Shown in pieces: positions 31,521-43,570 of a DNA stretch of 64,000 nt. The notes below the pieces were generated by a model. It did no database searches, was not told where the DNA came from, and was given only the letters and a program-made list of their open reading frames with translations. Position 1 is the first letter of the stretch. Every line of letters starts with the position of its first letter. A program made the position numbers and the translations under genes. The DNA comes from Blastobasis lacticolella (lineage: Eukaryota; Arthropoda; Insecta; Lepidoptera; Blastobasidae), in the NCBI GenBank assembly GCA_905147135.1, contig LR990041.1, positions 8,803,907 to 8,867,906 on the forward strand, read 5' to 3'.

Positions 31521-33777
31521 CTGCTGTCTGTACGTTATTTATCCATTTGTCACAGCGCTGTATTTCAGTACACAGGTATTATACTTGAAATTCACAAAAT
31601 ATTTTTAGTATTGCAACTACAATGGCAAGTACAAAAATATAAATATTAAATGCGGGCTCATTTAAAGAAACAAACCGTTTTTGCATATCGTTATTTTTTA
31701 AGTAGACATCACTCAGTTAATGCCATATGTTGGTAGGAATCTTTGAGCGTGGTGTTTTATATATTAACGGATGTTCGAGCATCCCTTTCCCTTTGGATTC
31801 GGTTCCTGAATAAGAAATGAGTTACGTGGCAGTTCAAATGGCATAGGTCAGAGGGTGACGCTTGCCGGAAGCTAGAGTATTTTGCTTCAACGTAACAGCC
31901 CATTTAGAGCAGTGAACTGTGATAAAAACGTACATTAACAGGGCTTAAAATCGTAACTGCTATCGTATCCATATAAAATACCTAGGCTATTTTTGTTCGC
32001 GACAAAATGGAAACAGGCGTTCAAATAATATCGTTGGGAACGTCTAGCATATTATAGGTAAATCATATTGTTGAAAGTGTGTGGCAAATAATCCTTGTTC
32101 CGCGTCTGATTGCCTGTTTGCATATCCAAACGCTAACTCCTGCTAAACCACGACACGCATTTTAATGTGGGTTTTACTATCATCTATAAAATCTCTTCCG
32201 GAAGGTATACTATATGTATTTACATGCATATTATATTAGGGACTGACGAGACTTTTATGGACTAGGTACATTTCAATAATTTTACGAATAAAGATTTTTA
32301 AACCTGATAAAAGAATATATAATTAAAATTACCCACTGATGAAAACACTCTCTCATCATGGTCAATCATGAGCATCGTAGTCTTTGACCGAATCGCAGTA
32401 TTTCAAATTCAGATAATTAAAAACAAATATTTGTTTATACACTAGAGGGAGGCAAACTAGCAAGCGGCCACCTGATGAAAAGTGATCACTGCCGCCCGTA
32501 CACTACTGCAACACTCGGAGAGTCACGAATGTGTTATCGGCAAGTGTTCCAGGATTGTCCCTACAGTTTAAAGCCAAATTTATACAATCCTCAAAAAGGT
32601 AAAGAAAAATGTAAAGATATATTATACATACGGTTTTTATTCATTAAGGGTTCGGAAACAAAATTACTGTACTTACCTTCCTGCCTTCCGGGTCAGGAAA
32701 AATTGTGTAGTAAAAAATATATGTTAGATTTTTACCGCACTCCATATTTCCATGATCTAAGCGATTTTAACCAGCGCGCAGTTCGAATATCTGTAAACAT
32801 TCAACTATTTTTCCGGGATAAAAATTACCTACCCTATGAAACTCGGGAATAGTGTAGCTTATTGTAGTAGTTTAGTGGTTTCTCGTCGATTGGCAGAAGA
32901 TGACGCAGATTCATTGAGTGGCTCAAGATGGTTTCTAAACCAAACTTACAAACATCAAATTATTCTTCTTAATAGGTAATACTAGTAGACCCGGTGTGTT
33001 TTCGTTCGCGTGGCGACCTACCCTACACCTACCCAACACCTAACCCACATCTATCCTACACCTACCCTACACCTACCCTACACTGGATCACGTGGACAAT
33101 ATCGCTCGGTATTGAGCTTCAATACTTAGATTTCGTCCTCGTGGCCCACTTGCACCATGATCCCAATATTTTGTTATAGAATCACGTAGTTCCAACTGCG
33201 TACTTCCAGTTCAGTTACCCAACAGGATTCTTTAAAATTGTTTTCCTTTACTAACAATGCCCTTTCAAAAAAAAAAGTTTCTAATGACTTTTTGAGCCGC
33301 TATTTTTTACGTTGGTAGAAGTTTACATGTTTGTTTGTGGAAAATTTTGTGACTTTGTGAATTCTATAACTGGTCAATTTTGCTCGCTATTGTGGCGCAT
33401 TTGTCAATTTGTTTCGCCACTCAAGTAGGTATTGTCAGTTGGAACCCAGCAACATGACAAGTTCATGATTTTAATTGGTTATTTTGCTCTCAGAACTCAC
33501 AGGTTTGTCGATAACGTAAAAAGTACCTAGCTACATTTATTAATGTATTATAATATCTGAATATCCAGCTGGACAACGCGCACTGGGCACTTTTCCGCAA
33601 CCTTGGGATTTGGAGCAAATTTTTACCTGTAATATTAGTTAGTCTAGGTTTATTTTGGTTTTTTATAGGTAAACAACTAATGTTTTTATTTAATAATGTA
33701 AGGTTGTCTTTCTCTGAAACAATGTTCTTATTTCTGAAAACAGATGCCGCTAGCCATTTTTGGTCTACTAAGGTGCT
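31521..33777. other. Intergenic with repeat pieces and a minisatellite
   Basis: A family E-like tail (GCAAGCGGCCACCTGATGAAAA) lies near 32460. The open frame at 32475-32852 starts inside that repeat and is not supported as a gene. CCTACCCTACACCTACCC-type units of about 11 bp make a minisatellite at 33013-33083. The sequence before it (ACTAGTAGACCCGG) resembles 22780. Confidence 0.55.
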
Positions 33778-34073
33778 TTGGCCGTGTGGTGTCCGGCAGA
33801 GTAGAATAGCACCAACCCCTTACACTCGAGGGTGTCGTACAAGGCAACTAATGTTTTCAAAGCAAAAGATCAAGAGTCTCCGTAGTCTGGGAAATAAACA
33901 GCAGCGTTTTCCATTGTTATATTTAAGCACTGCGATCTCCAGCCCACCTGCCAAGCGTGGAGATTATGGCAATAACATGGGGGATGGACTTAGGGCCTCT
34001 CACACGAAAGGGGCTTCGTGTGAGAGGCCCTAAGTCCTGCAGTGGCCTGTTACCAGCTGTGAGGCGGGTCCAT
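33778..34073 (+). mobile_element. Family A short retroposon with internal inverted duplication
   Basis: The copy runs from GTGCTTTGGCCGTGTGGTGT to CAGTGGCCTGTTACCAG. Unlike the other copies it contains a perfect 23-bp hairpin (33986-34008 and 34015-34037, loop AGGGGC) where the GGCCCTAAGTCC segment is present in both orientations. Confidence 0.85.
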
Positions 34074-34384
34074 GGATGCCTCTGGGGTCATGACTCTTGA
34101 TGACATGGATTCAGGTGTTCGGCCTCTCCGTTAACTCTTAACATACTTACTACCTAGGCGACCTAGATTCCCGGGTGAACTACATTTCCCGGGCATTTTC
34201 TCAGGTTGGATGTATACATATATCGAAGATGTGACAAACATTATTTTGTTATAACCTTCTTTGCATAGATATTATGCATATTTTAATTTGATAATTTGGA
34301 AATCCTGTAATTCCCAGCAGTGTTTCCTTTGGACTATGACATGGGATCGTTAAAAAAGTAGGTATATTAGAGGTCTCATCAGAG

Positions 34385-34510
34385 GCGGGCAACGCATAAG
34401 TAGCGCCCCTGGTGTTGCTGATGTCCATTGGCGGCGGTGACCACTTTAAATTACGTGGCCCGCTTGAATGTTTGTCTGTCGTATGACATAAAAAAAATTG
34501 GTTAAAGCTG
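34385..34510 (+). repeat. Family E 3' tail
   Basis: GGCAACGCATAAGTAGCGCC, TGGTGTTGCTGATGTCCATT and GTCGTATGACATAAAAAAAA match the end of the family E copy at 39365-39711, including the A-run. Confidence 0.65.
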
Positions 34511-34692
34511 GATGATATGGTGGTCTTACTCATATTAGGCTTTACATTCAATATATTATCTACTAAAAAGTGCCAAATTAATGGCTTTTGTCTATATCAA
34601 CTAATATTATAAAAAGAAAAGACTTGATTGTTGATTTTTTCTTTGTAATGGATAAGTTCCAATACAAACACGTTGCCTGCGGGTGTGTACCC

Positions 34693-34797
34693 AATCATTA
34701 TAATCTCGACGCCTTCTAGGCTAGAGTGAATAGGTGTTCCTAGATCGGCATGCTCCATATTCGGCCATATCGCTACTTACCAACCGCCAGGTGAGAC
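34693..34797 (+). mobile_element. LINE 3' tail, family C
   Basis: ATCATTATAATCTCGACGCC (YNLDA), CTAGAGTGAATAGGTGTTCC ([11 protein letters not shown]), then CGGCATGCTCC and CAGGTGAGACG correspond to the end of the LINE at 31200-31520. Confidence 0.65.
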
Positions 34798-36069
34798 GTC
34801 GGACAAACGAAAATAATACTACGATTTCAAAAATTCTTTTACCCATGGAAAGCTACTTATTAGCGAGTATTTGTCCGAAATTCAATGTGATTCCCACGGG
34901 AACGGGTCCGGAACGTAGTAACCGAATTTTACGAGAACCAAGTTGCGAACAAAAATGCTAGCTTGTTATGAGTAGGTAATTATATTACCGATTTGTACGT
35001 CGAATGTTAGGTAAGTTATAATGTAGTATCTACAATAGTACCACTATTACAGATGAGGTAATTTTTTTTTATATGATTATAGAATGATAGACTAGAATGC
35101 TTTTTATCACTATGTTTATAAACATTTCTCCTGAAACACACACAATATTTTAAATTAAATCCCCGTTACACTTCTACAGATTCTTTAAACCACTTTTGTA
35201 TACTGATATTACCTTTGGATGCTGTAACTCTATCGAATAGGAAGACTCCATGGCGCCTAGCGGTCGTTCACCGCGTGTTTGTGACGCTCCCGTGGAACCT
35301 AAATGCAATTTGGCTGCACCGGGGAGCCATTACCCCCTTCCGACAGTGCCGACCTACCCCATGGAAGACCCCCTTTACCCCCCTGCCAAAGTTATACGGG
35401 AAATACTCAGCTTAGGTACCCAAGTATAGCTCTACATTATCCGACTAGAGCTGAACTAGATATTGCATTTTAGGATTTATTGACTTTAGAAGTTGAAAGA
35501 AGTTGAAGATGACATTTAGATTGGAAAAAAGTCTGTTCTGGAAAGTTTGTGGTATCTACAATATAAAACAGGGTTTTCCATTTGGTATTAAATAAAATTA
35601 TGTTATGCCACGCAGTGATAAACGAGCAGACAGCCCACCGGTAAGCGTAGCGGTAACTGTCGCCTATAACATCACCGATTCATGCATTTAGGTTGTAGGC
35701 AACAAAAATGCAGAATCACAGATGCGTTGTCACTGTGAAAACTAAGATAAAACAGTCAGACTTAATAGATAAAGTAACTTGTCATCCAGTCAGGTGAAGT
35801 GACGATTTGGGAATGGCTGCAAGTATAGGGGGTGAGGCTGGGTGTGGTAAGCCGAGGATAGAATGTTTTTGCGCTTTTGCGGGGCGGACTATATCCACCA
35901 GTAGACTGATGTAGGCTGATGATTGTTGCACTACCTATATTAAAAGTGTAAAAAAATTAAGAGATTCTTTTACCTGAACTCGACTGGTTTGATTTCGCTC
36001 TCCATTATAATGTGATAAACATTAATTAATACAATAAATAATCGACTGATCCCATCTCCCCACAACAAT
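34798..36069. other. Intergenic with repeat fragments
   Basis: A family F-like end lies at 34800-34970 (CGAATTTTACGAGAACCAAG, compare 21230). A family E-like piece lies near 35610-35700. The open frame at 35215-35415 is not recognised and no splice signals support it. Confidence 0.4.
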
Positions 36070-36275
36070 ACAATGATTACCGGGTTCGATTCCCGGCCGG
36101 GCAGAAATTGAAATGATGAATTTTAATTTCTGTTACGGGTCTGGGTGTTCTATGTATAATAAGTATATATTAAAAAAAAAGTATATTAGTAGTTTATCAG
36201 TTATCTAGCACCCATAACACAAGCTTTGCTTACTTTGGGGCTAGATGGCGCTGTGTGAATTTGTCCATGATTATT
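36070..36275 (+). mobile_element. tRNA-derived SINE, partial
   Basis: GGGTTCGATTCCCGGCCGGG is an RNA polymerase III B-box from a tRNA-like head. It is followed by GAAATTGAAATGATG, GGTCTGGGTGTTC and a tail (TTTATCAGTTATCTAGCACC, GATGGCGCTGTGTGAA) shared with 2865-2975. The A-box half is missing or degraded. Confidence 0.75.
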
Positions 36276-37362
36276 TATTATTTATTAATTAGACATACAG
36301 AGTGGCGAATGCCTGAATTTTTAAATTGTTTAATTATATTATCGTATGTTATTATACTATAATCTGTTGTTTGTTTACTGGAAATAAGGAGCAGTTTAGA
36401 TCTACTTTCTTTGATCTAAAGAGAAAAATTGTATCAGAGAAGATCGGAAAAACACATTAGTAACTTTAATATTCATTAAAGGTGGACTCCCAAATTCGCA
36501 ATGTTTATTTCTTGTAATTTTCCTTGTAATCCTAATTTCTCTCAGTGTTTTCTTTTATATTTTCTCTCTTAACATTTTCGCAAAGCTTTTTCCGCCCACA
36601 AGAGAAATTTAATCATTGGATGGTTTCGTAATAAAAAAATACGTGTGGCACTCGGGGACTGCCGTGGTAAAGCTATTGCATAGCATTTGTTATCAACTTA
36701 TGCAATTATAATTATTGATTTATTTCATTAATGCAGTATTTTTTTTTCTTTGATATTAATTCGAGCTAATTAATGCGAGCTTCGTACAGTCGTACCATAT
36801 ACATACACGTTAAGGTTCAACTAGTCGCGGGCTCAAACTCACTCGTGGACGCGGCCAAAAAGCACGTTGTCTCACCTAGCATTGTGTCTAAAAGAGATAG
36901 AATCAGTTATGAGCAGTTAGCAGCTAGTCTACACGCATACGTCTAGTCGCACGCACACAAACACCATGCCGAAGTCTGCCGAACTGAAACGACGTTAGAC
37001 GATGCACGGCTTTCAACGCCGCACCGCTCGCGCTGTGCCGGTCGGAGTGGGGGGTGTTAGGTTTTTTTCGTTACAGAATTTCTTGATTCGGTCGCAGCGC
37101 TCAAAGCCCGCGATAAAAGCTATGCAATAGCTTAAAATCAGCTTCATCACTCAGCTCTTATCATAGAGAGATTAATTAATGGTATTTCATTATTTAATTA
37201 ATATATTGTTACATTTAATAATCGCCTTATGTTGCTATTTTGAACTTGCCTGCAATGTGAGTGACTTTTTAAGCGAAAATGTACAGTTTTAAATTATTTA
37301 TTTATTAGGTTATAGACGAGCAGCATTGTTGCTGATGTGTCTATATCACACAGTGTTGAAAT
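36276..37362. other. Intergenic, no gene recognised
   Basis: AT-rich sequence with a GC-rich patch near 37000-37110. The end (37300-37360) is probably the 3' UTR of the neighbouring minus-strand LINE. Confidence 0.4.
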
Positions 37363-37640
37363 TTATTTTAAATCAAGTAGAGACAGTTTGTTTGACTTCA
37401 ACCACTCGTCCAGTCTGTTCTTGAAGGAATTCACTGACACAGCTGTCACAACATTTTGTGGTAATTTGTTCCAGTTTGATACCACTCTGTTAGAGAAGAA
37501 GTGATGTGCAGTATTGGTGTTGGATGGTGCGCGTTCTAATTGCATTTCGTGACCTCTGTGCGACTTGCAGCCCTTTTTTGTAATAAACATTTCATGAATG
37601 TGAGGGAGATTGTACTGGTATGATAAAATCATCTATCATG
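37363..37640 (-). mobile_element. LINE ORF2 C-terminal fragment (CR1/L2-like)
   Basis: The minus-strand frame reads YNLPHIHEMFITKKG, then HHFFSNRVVSNWNKLPQNVV and SVNSFKNRLDEWLKSNKLSL with a stop. The FFSNRVV.NWN.LP..VV....VN.FKNRLD pattern is the usual end of a non-LTR reverse transcriptase ORF. Confidence 0.75.
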
Positions 37641-39364
37641 ATATCATTGAACTTTCTCAAAATAATGATCACGAATAACACCGCGCCATTAGCTATATCA
37701 AAATTTCTCTTCAACTGCCACTTTCCTAATTCCCTAGACTTACCTTTACGTATGTAAGTACTCAGACATTGCTGTTGCCTGAGTCTATCACCGCATAAAA
37801 TTCGGATAGGCTGTGTTCCCGCGGGGACCACCTTGAATTTCGAGATAAATTATAGCCTATTAATCAAATTCTATCAGTACTATTTACGTGAAAGAAAGGG
37901 TAACAACCTTTCATTCAAGCATGCAAATTTACAAACATTGCATTCACAATTTATTAAACAATTCTAAAGCATGCACGTAAATCCCAAATAGGTATATGTA
38001 TTAAGTTTTCAAGAAGAAATAAGTATATTGGTTTTGTTATGTGTAGCCCATTTGGCTGCTTCGACCAGATGCAATTGTACGAGGATAGCCATCATGCGTC
38101 ATGTCATCTATGTTGTGTTTAGTTTTAACTGTGCAGTGTTTAAATTGTACAGTTTGTTTCTAACTTAGGTGTGATACGGTAGATTTATGTACAGTTGATA
38201 TACAACCATAGATGAATAAAAGAATAAATGCGATTTCTTTTCTATGTATTCTTGTTAAATATTAAAATGTATTAAAATGTTAAAAAGATTAAACCGACTT
38301 CAATTCACAAAAAAGGAACAAATATGCTTTTTATCATGCAATACAAGTTCAGATAGCATTATTTTTGGACTCAATACTAGCACAGTAATGATCGTCGAGG
38401 GCAGAGGGTGAGGGACGGAAAGGGGGTTTGTGTGTCGCATCGACTCCAAAACGATTGATAACTTATAGTACTTATTGTAATGATAAAAAGCTTTTTTTTC
38501 TTTTTTTTGTCAATAGAATACGAGATCATTTTTTTATTAACTTTTTTGTGAATAGAAGTCAAGTTAATTCTTTTTCAAAATTTTCATTCGTAGTTATACT
38601 CTTTCAAGTAACATGTCACTCATAGATACTACTGAGTAGTTCCTGTCGACAAGTTGCAGTACTATCGTCTAACTCCTAATCGTTAAAGAGTTCAGCATCA
38701 TCAGATGTTGACGCTCTGTAGGCTGCATAATGTATTCGAGTAAGATTCAAGAGTCAAATCTAAATGGTGATTGCAGTCTACTGATTGAGTATTCAATTCA
38801 ATTCTACGAAAACGCAAGTACATTTTTGGAGTAAGTTTACCTTTTTCGATATGAAAATACAATACAATACAATAACACTTTATTGCACACCAAAGTATAT
38901 TAGTAAGTATATTTAGCTATAAAGTTAAATTTTTTTGTTATACACCCGACCTCCCATCAAATTGCTACACCGTAATATTTGGATACGCTTAAAATATTCA
39001 TAAGAGTATATGTATATATCGATAAAGTTAAACGCAAAATTATCATAGCTTAGCGAACTCTTTAAGTTAACTAGTAGTTATCGACCAACTTATGAAATGT
39101 AGTTGTTTTAGCAAACATTTCATACAAATTGTATGAACATAAATTTCAGCTAGGTACATTTCTAACTTTGTAATGCGTTTATACTAGGAATCCTCGATTG
39201 GCAGGAGATGGCGCAGGATAAGAAGAGGTGGTGATCTCTGGTGTCGGAGGCCAAGATCCACTTTGGGTCGCTGAGCCAGCGCACTAAGTAATGCGTTTAT
39301 AGTATCAGAAAGCCCTCTTTTGCACGCACATTATGACAGGCCAATAAAAGAGAGAAGAAGAATT
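37641..39364. other. Intergenic; LINE 3' tail at 38857-38905
   Basis: The minus strand at 38857-38905 shows TGTGCAATAAAGTG followed by TTGTA repeats, a typical LINE 3' end with a polyadenylation signal. A short piece with CTCGATTGGCAGGAGATGGC lies near 39190. No gene is seen. Confidence 0.5.
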
Positions 39365-39711
39365 TCAGGATAGGTAGGGCATAGCGGGGTATCTCGTTCG
39401 AATTGGAGCCGCCCGAATGGGGAAGTACCTTACAGAATATCGCAGCTAAATAATACTATTTTAAATAGTATTGTGTTTCTGCCGATGAGTAAGGTTTCCA
39501 GTGCTCCATGGGGTTAGGGTTTGGGGAACCGTGGCTTTGGCAGTGAAGTGGCATTTGCCTTTTTGCTGCCAGAGCAACGTGTTATAGAGGTAGGCAACGC
39601 ATTGGCGATACTCATGGTGTTGCTAATGTCTATAGGCAGTGGTGTACACTTTCCATCAGGTGGCCCGCTTGCCTGTTTGCGTACCGTATGACATAAAAAA
39701 AAGGCAACTCC
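39365..39711 (+). repeat. Dispersed repeat family E, copy 2 (poly-A tailed)
   Basis: About 345 bp, reverse complement of 1950-2298. Landmarks are GGTAGGGCATAGCGGGGTAT, TTGGAGCCGCCCGAATGGGG, CAGTGCTCCATGGGGTTAGG and a terminal ACCGTATGACATAAAAAAAA. It is a retroposon by its A-tail. Confidence 0.75.
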
Positions 39712-41080
39712 GGAACTCAATACTGCACATGACGCGATACGTCTTGATCGGTTTTTTCGTCTTGTTAGGGATTAGAATCGCCTTCGGGAATAATTCTTAG
39801 TTTTTGAATCATCGACACAAAACTAGATCAGTGAAAACTTTGAAGTGCGTCGTAGCTCCCAAACAGATGGATTAAATTCCGTTCGTATGACCGAGAGGTC
39901 GATAGGACTGTGTTGAGGAGGGTTAAATGGCTTGATTTCGATGTCGTATTTTGATTAGAAAACCAATTTAATTTAGTTGGATTCCTTGAAATCGGTGGGG
40001 AGATTATGGAAAATATCTGAATACTTATGACTATGTTGGGCTTTCCGAAATTTATCAGAGTTACCCAAACTAACTATTAGTTTAGAACGTGTGAATTCTT
40101 CATAACTGCCAAAATCACTACATATTGTAAAAACAAAGTCCCACGTCGCGTCTATCTGTAAACGATAAACTCAAAAACGACTAACCGTTTTTTATGCGGT
40201 TTTCACCATCAGTTAGAGAATTTCTCTTCTGAAGGCTTGTAATTATGTACTTGTACTTAATAAGTACTTATGATGAGAAGACGGGGCATGCTGATAATGT
40301 AGAACAAATGCCTATTTCTCACTCTATTTTATTTTCACTTACCAAATCTACATTCACGCCAGTTATTATTGAGCACCTAATTTCCTTTTTTCGTATGGCG
40401 GTCATATTCTCGGAGGGAAAGTCTAACAAGAATCAATTTGCTAATTCACAGTCTGTGGGTGTTGACAGCGAAAGGAGCTGCGAAGGGAACACGCTGTCCC
40501 TTTCCCTTTTATTCAGGGCGATCGCAGGTTGTCCTTGTCTGGGGGTAGCTGATTCTATTTTTAGAACGGGCTGGTAGGTGTCTCCCCACATCTACAATGT
40601 CTATACTACACATCTTATTGGAATCCAATACTGGCGCGGTATAGTTAAAACGCCAGGGCTTTATTTTGATACATACAACGTTTTTTATAGCGATGACCCT
40701 TCTTTTACCCTTGGTTATTGACGACTTAACGTAATAATTATGACGTGACGTGATTATGTAGGTATTAGCTTTTGTTGAGAAAGGTATAAGCTTTAACACC
40801 CGTATTCATAAATTTGAACATGAACACGTAGCTTTGCAATGCGTTCTCACCGTGCTCGAGCGGCTCTTGGCTATGTTGTTCAATACGAGTCTATGAATGG
40901 CTAATGGTAAATGAATGGTCTCATAGTGCGCGCTAACTAACAGGGCCTCGAGTCCGCGAATTTACTTGACTCGATTGAATTGTAATCAGCAGCTTAACGG
41001 TAGTTTTAATTGTAGCAGAATGCCAACGACGTGTAAAACTGCCATTGTGCTGATACTTCAATCGAATTACAATACAATCA
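39712..41080. other. Intergenic with family F-like and fold-back pieces
   Basis: A family F-like segment lies at 40110-40240. 40797-41080 contains several partly self-complementary stretches (for example ATTGAATTGTAATCAGCAGC against GCTGATACTTCAATCGAATT) next to the large inverted repeat that follows. Confidence 0.4.
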
Positions 41081-41276
41081 AGCCATTAGTAAATTAGACG
41101 ACTTGGCCTTGGGGGGCTACCACATGAGCTTACAGCAACATTACTTTAACATGGTTCCGAGTTGGTTCCTTAGGGTAGGCTATGTTGTTAAATACGGGTC
41201 TAAGAATGGCTAGCCATGTTGCTGTAAGCTCATGTGGTAGCCCCCAGGGCTAAGACGGCTAAATTACTAATGGCCT
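41081..41276. repeat. Inverted repeat, 61-bp arms
   Basis: The arms 41081-41141 and 41216-41276 are reverse complements with a few mismatches and a perfect core CTACCACATGAGCTTACAGC. The loop is 74 bp. Probably a miniature inverted-repeat element or part of a longer fold-back unit starting near 40797. Confidence 0.7.
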
Positions 41277-41454
41277 GATATGTATAATGACAGCGAAGTC
41301 AAAGCCCGAATATCCGCGGCTTAGGCCAAATGGCGAGAGGTGACGGACGTCATTTGAGAATGCAGAAAAATACAGGTAAAGCTGAAAGTACAGGTCTGTA
41401 AGACCACGTAAAAGACCATCACAGACCTGCTCGTCTATACGACAACGAGCCTTG

Positions 41455-41740
41455 GCCCCTACTAGAGCGGCACAAGGAGTCGGCGCGTCACGGTACTGAA
41501 AATGCTGCGGTGTAAGTCTGTACGGCCCCTACTAGAGCGGAGTTGCGTCTCACGGATATGAATATGCTGTGGTGTATGCAAAACGCTCACATTCGGGATA
41601 GCCATGGCGTCCGTGACACCAAAGATAAACCGCAAGAGCCTTCGATGGTATGGCCATGTCTCGAGCCGACCGGGAACAAATGTCTTGCTTACCTGGCGAA
41701 AGCTCAACTGTGACTGATACGAAGATGATGATGATATGAC
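41455..41740 (+). mobile_element. RTE-type LINE, degenerate 3' fragment
   Basis: The readings resemble EMNMLWW, RNA-coding GGCGTCCGTGACACC (GVRDT), then CTTCGATGGTATGGCCATGT (LRWYGHV) and a GATGATGATGAT tail. A CGGCCCCTACTAGAGCGG-type segment occurs twice (near 41453 and 41522), showing a local duplication of about 70 bp. Confidence 0.65.
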
Positions 41741-42261
41741 ACCAAACAATCATTTTATACATATATACTATACTAAAAGTAGAAACACTTCTTCATACTC
41801 GTGGGTATTAAGACGAAATATTCTGCTGTTTCAGTAAATATTAATATCGTCTTAATAGGATTGCTGCTTTATTATTTATCGATATCAATAACCATTTGGA
41901 ATTGGACAGATAAGACAAAGGAAGGAAGGTTAGAAACGAAGAAAACTATATATAGAATGCTAAAATTAAATCTTGTTCTTACTTAAATATTTCCCAATTA
42001 TGAAGAACCAACTTGATAAAACTGGTTTTCAAATAAAGAAAACGCATCTATAGGTCGACCAGGGACTTAGGTTACTTTGACAGGTTGCGGAAAAATTTAT
42101 ATACTAAAGTTATTTTACTAGCAATAATAGACGAAAAAAAGGAAATGTACCTCGACATTATTAAATAGCCTAAAGCCTTTACCACCGTCTTCATCATTGT
42201 GCACCTTCTAAAATTTGTCAGTTTAAAAAGGAAAATGGAGAAATAACTATTGTGACAATGT

Positions 42262-42443
42262 CACTACGAAAGCCAATCGCTTACGACGCGACGATGGCGT
42301 AGACTGGGCGAAGTGGAGATTTTTTTTTTTTATATACCACTAAGGTGGCAAACAATCTGTCGGCCCGCCTGATGGTAAGCAGTCACCATGAGTAGGAAAG
42401 CGGACCCTGGCAGAGTTCGTGATAACCGCTATGACGATGATGA
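42262..42443 (+). mobile_element. RTE 3' end interrupted by a nested LINE/SINE tail
   Basis: AAGCCAATCGCTTACGACG through GGGCGAAGTGGAGA, and then GAGTAGGAAAGCGGACCCTG through a GATGATG tail, form one RTE 3' end (compare 4290-4395). Between them, 42320-42388 is a minus-strand family E-like tail whose T-run comes first, followed by GCCCGCCTGATGGTAAGCAG. Confidence 0.75.
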
Positions 42444-42961
42444 ATAAATGTTTAAAGAAAAATTGATAATTTATTAAATAGGTAATATTGATTATTTACT
42501 ACAACGTTTTCATCAATTAAAAATATATCGATATGTAAAAATGTACGATCACATCACTGTCCATCTGACATTCTTAATGCGTCATATGAATTTGATGACA
42601 TATTATACTACTTCCGGTGTTGCTACATAAAACGCAGAACTAGCGCCACGATTGACATGTCAACTCTTTGGCAGGTCAAGCTTTAAATCTAAATAATAGA
42701 ACACCTCTTTATAATTTGTAAAAAATATCTGACAGAGATGGTCTATGGTTAAAGTAATGCAACCATGGGTTTCGATCATAGATTCTATTATCCGATCCTG
42801 TGGAGGTAAACACACCCCGGGTACCTTCCGGGTACCTATAGTTACTTATAAATTACCTTCATAAAAGCTATATTGTTTTACATATTCATATAATTAGACA
42901 AACAGATTTATTTGCATACAACAGACAAGTAATAACAGTTGTTTATTATGAGTAGTGTTTG

Positions 42962-43210
42962 AATCATCACAGCCCATAACAGTCCACTGCAGGACTTAGG
43001 GCCTCTCCCACAAAAAGGGAGGTTATTGCCATAATCTCCACGCTTGGCAGGCGGGTTGGAGATCGCAGTGTTATAATATAACAATGGAAAATGCTGCTGC
43101 CCATTTTCCAGTCTACGGAGGCGCTTAGATCTTTTGCCTCGAAAACATTAGTCGCCTTGTACGACACCCACGAGTGTAAGAGGTTGGTGCTATTCTAGGC
43201 CGCAGTGTTT
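42962..43210 (-). mobile_element. Family A short retroposon, copy on minus strand
   Basis: CATCACAGCCCATAACAGTC (GATG-type 3' end) through ATAATCTCCACGCTTGGCAG to GAGGTTGGTGCTATTCTA, the reverse complement of family A. The 5' few bases are missing. Confidence 0.85.
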
Positions 43211-43452
43211 GAATATCCCGGGGAATTATAGATATTGGCGTATTGCTGAATTATAAGCTTCAATTATTGGCATATGTCAGATCTCGACGCGGCCCCCGAC
43301 ACGCGACGCCTCGACACAATTCCCGTTCACTGCAAATATGTAATTGAGTATCCAGCTCGTCCGATTACTATATTTACACGGAGTATTTATCACAGTTTAC
43401 TTGTTACTTTTCATTCTGCTTACTCCATGCTTTTTGCTATACAGGTAGGTAT

Positions 43453-43570
43453 AGTGCCACAAAATTGTGTGACCCGGTGGCCAAAGCTGGTACTAGTGTC
43501 GCCATTTTTAAATGTCAAGTCAATGCCAACAACAGCGACGCTGCGGGCCAGACAGGCTTGATGCAATATA
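43453..43570. repeat. Family B inverted-repeat element, copy 3
   Basis: TAGTGCCACAAAATTGTGTG, then GTCGCCATTTTTAAATGTCA and CAACAACAGCGACGCTGCGG match the core of the other family B copies. The right terminal repeat is degraded. Confidence 0.6.

Noticed and set aside
32475..32852. 125-residue plus-strand frame
   Set aside because: It begins inside a family E-like repeat and continues into repeat-like sequence; no domain is recognisable.
36083..36106. A tRNA gene at the GGTTCGATTCC motif
   Set aside because: Only the B-box/T-arm region is present, followed by a SINE body; no acceptor stem or anticodon arm can be formed.
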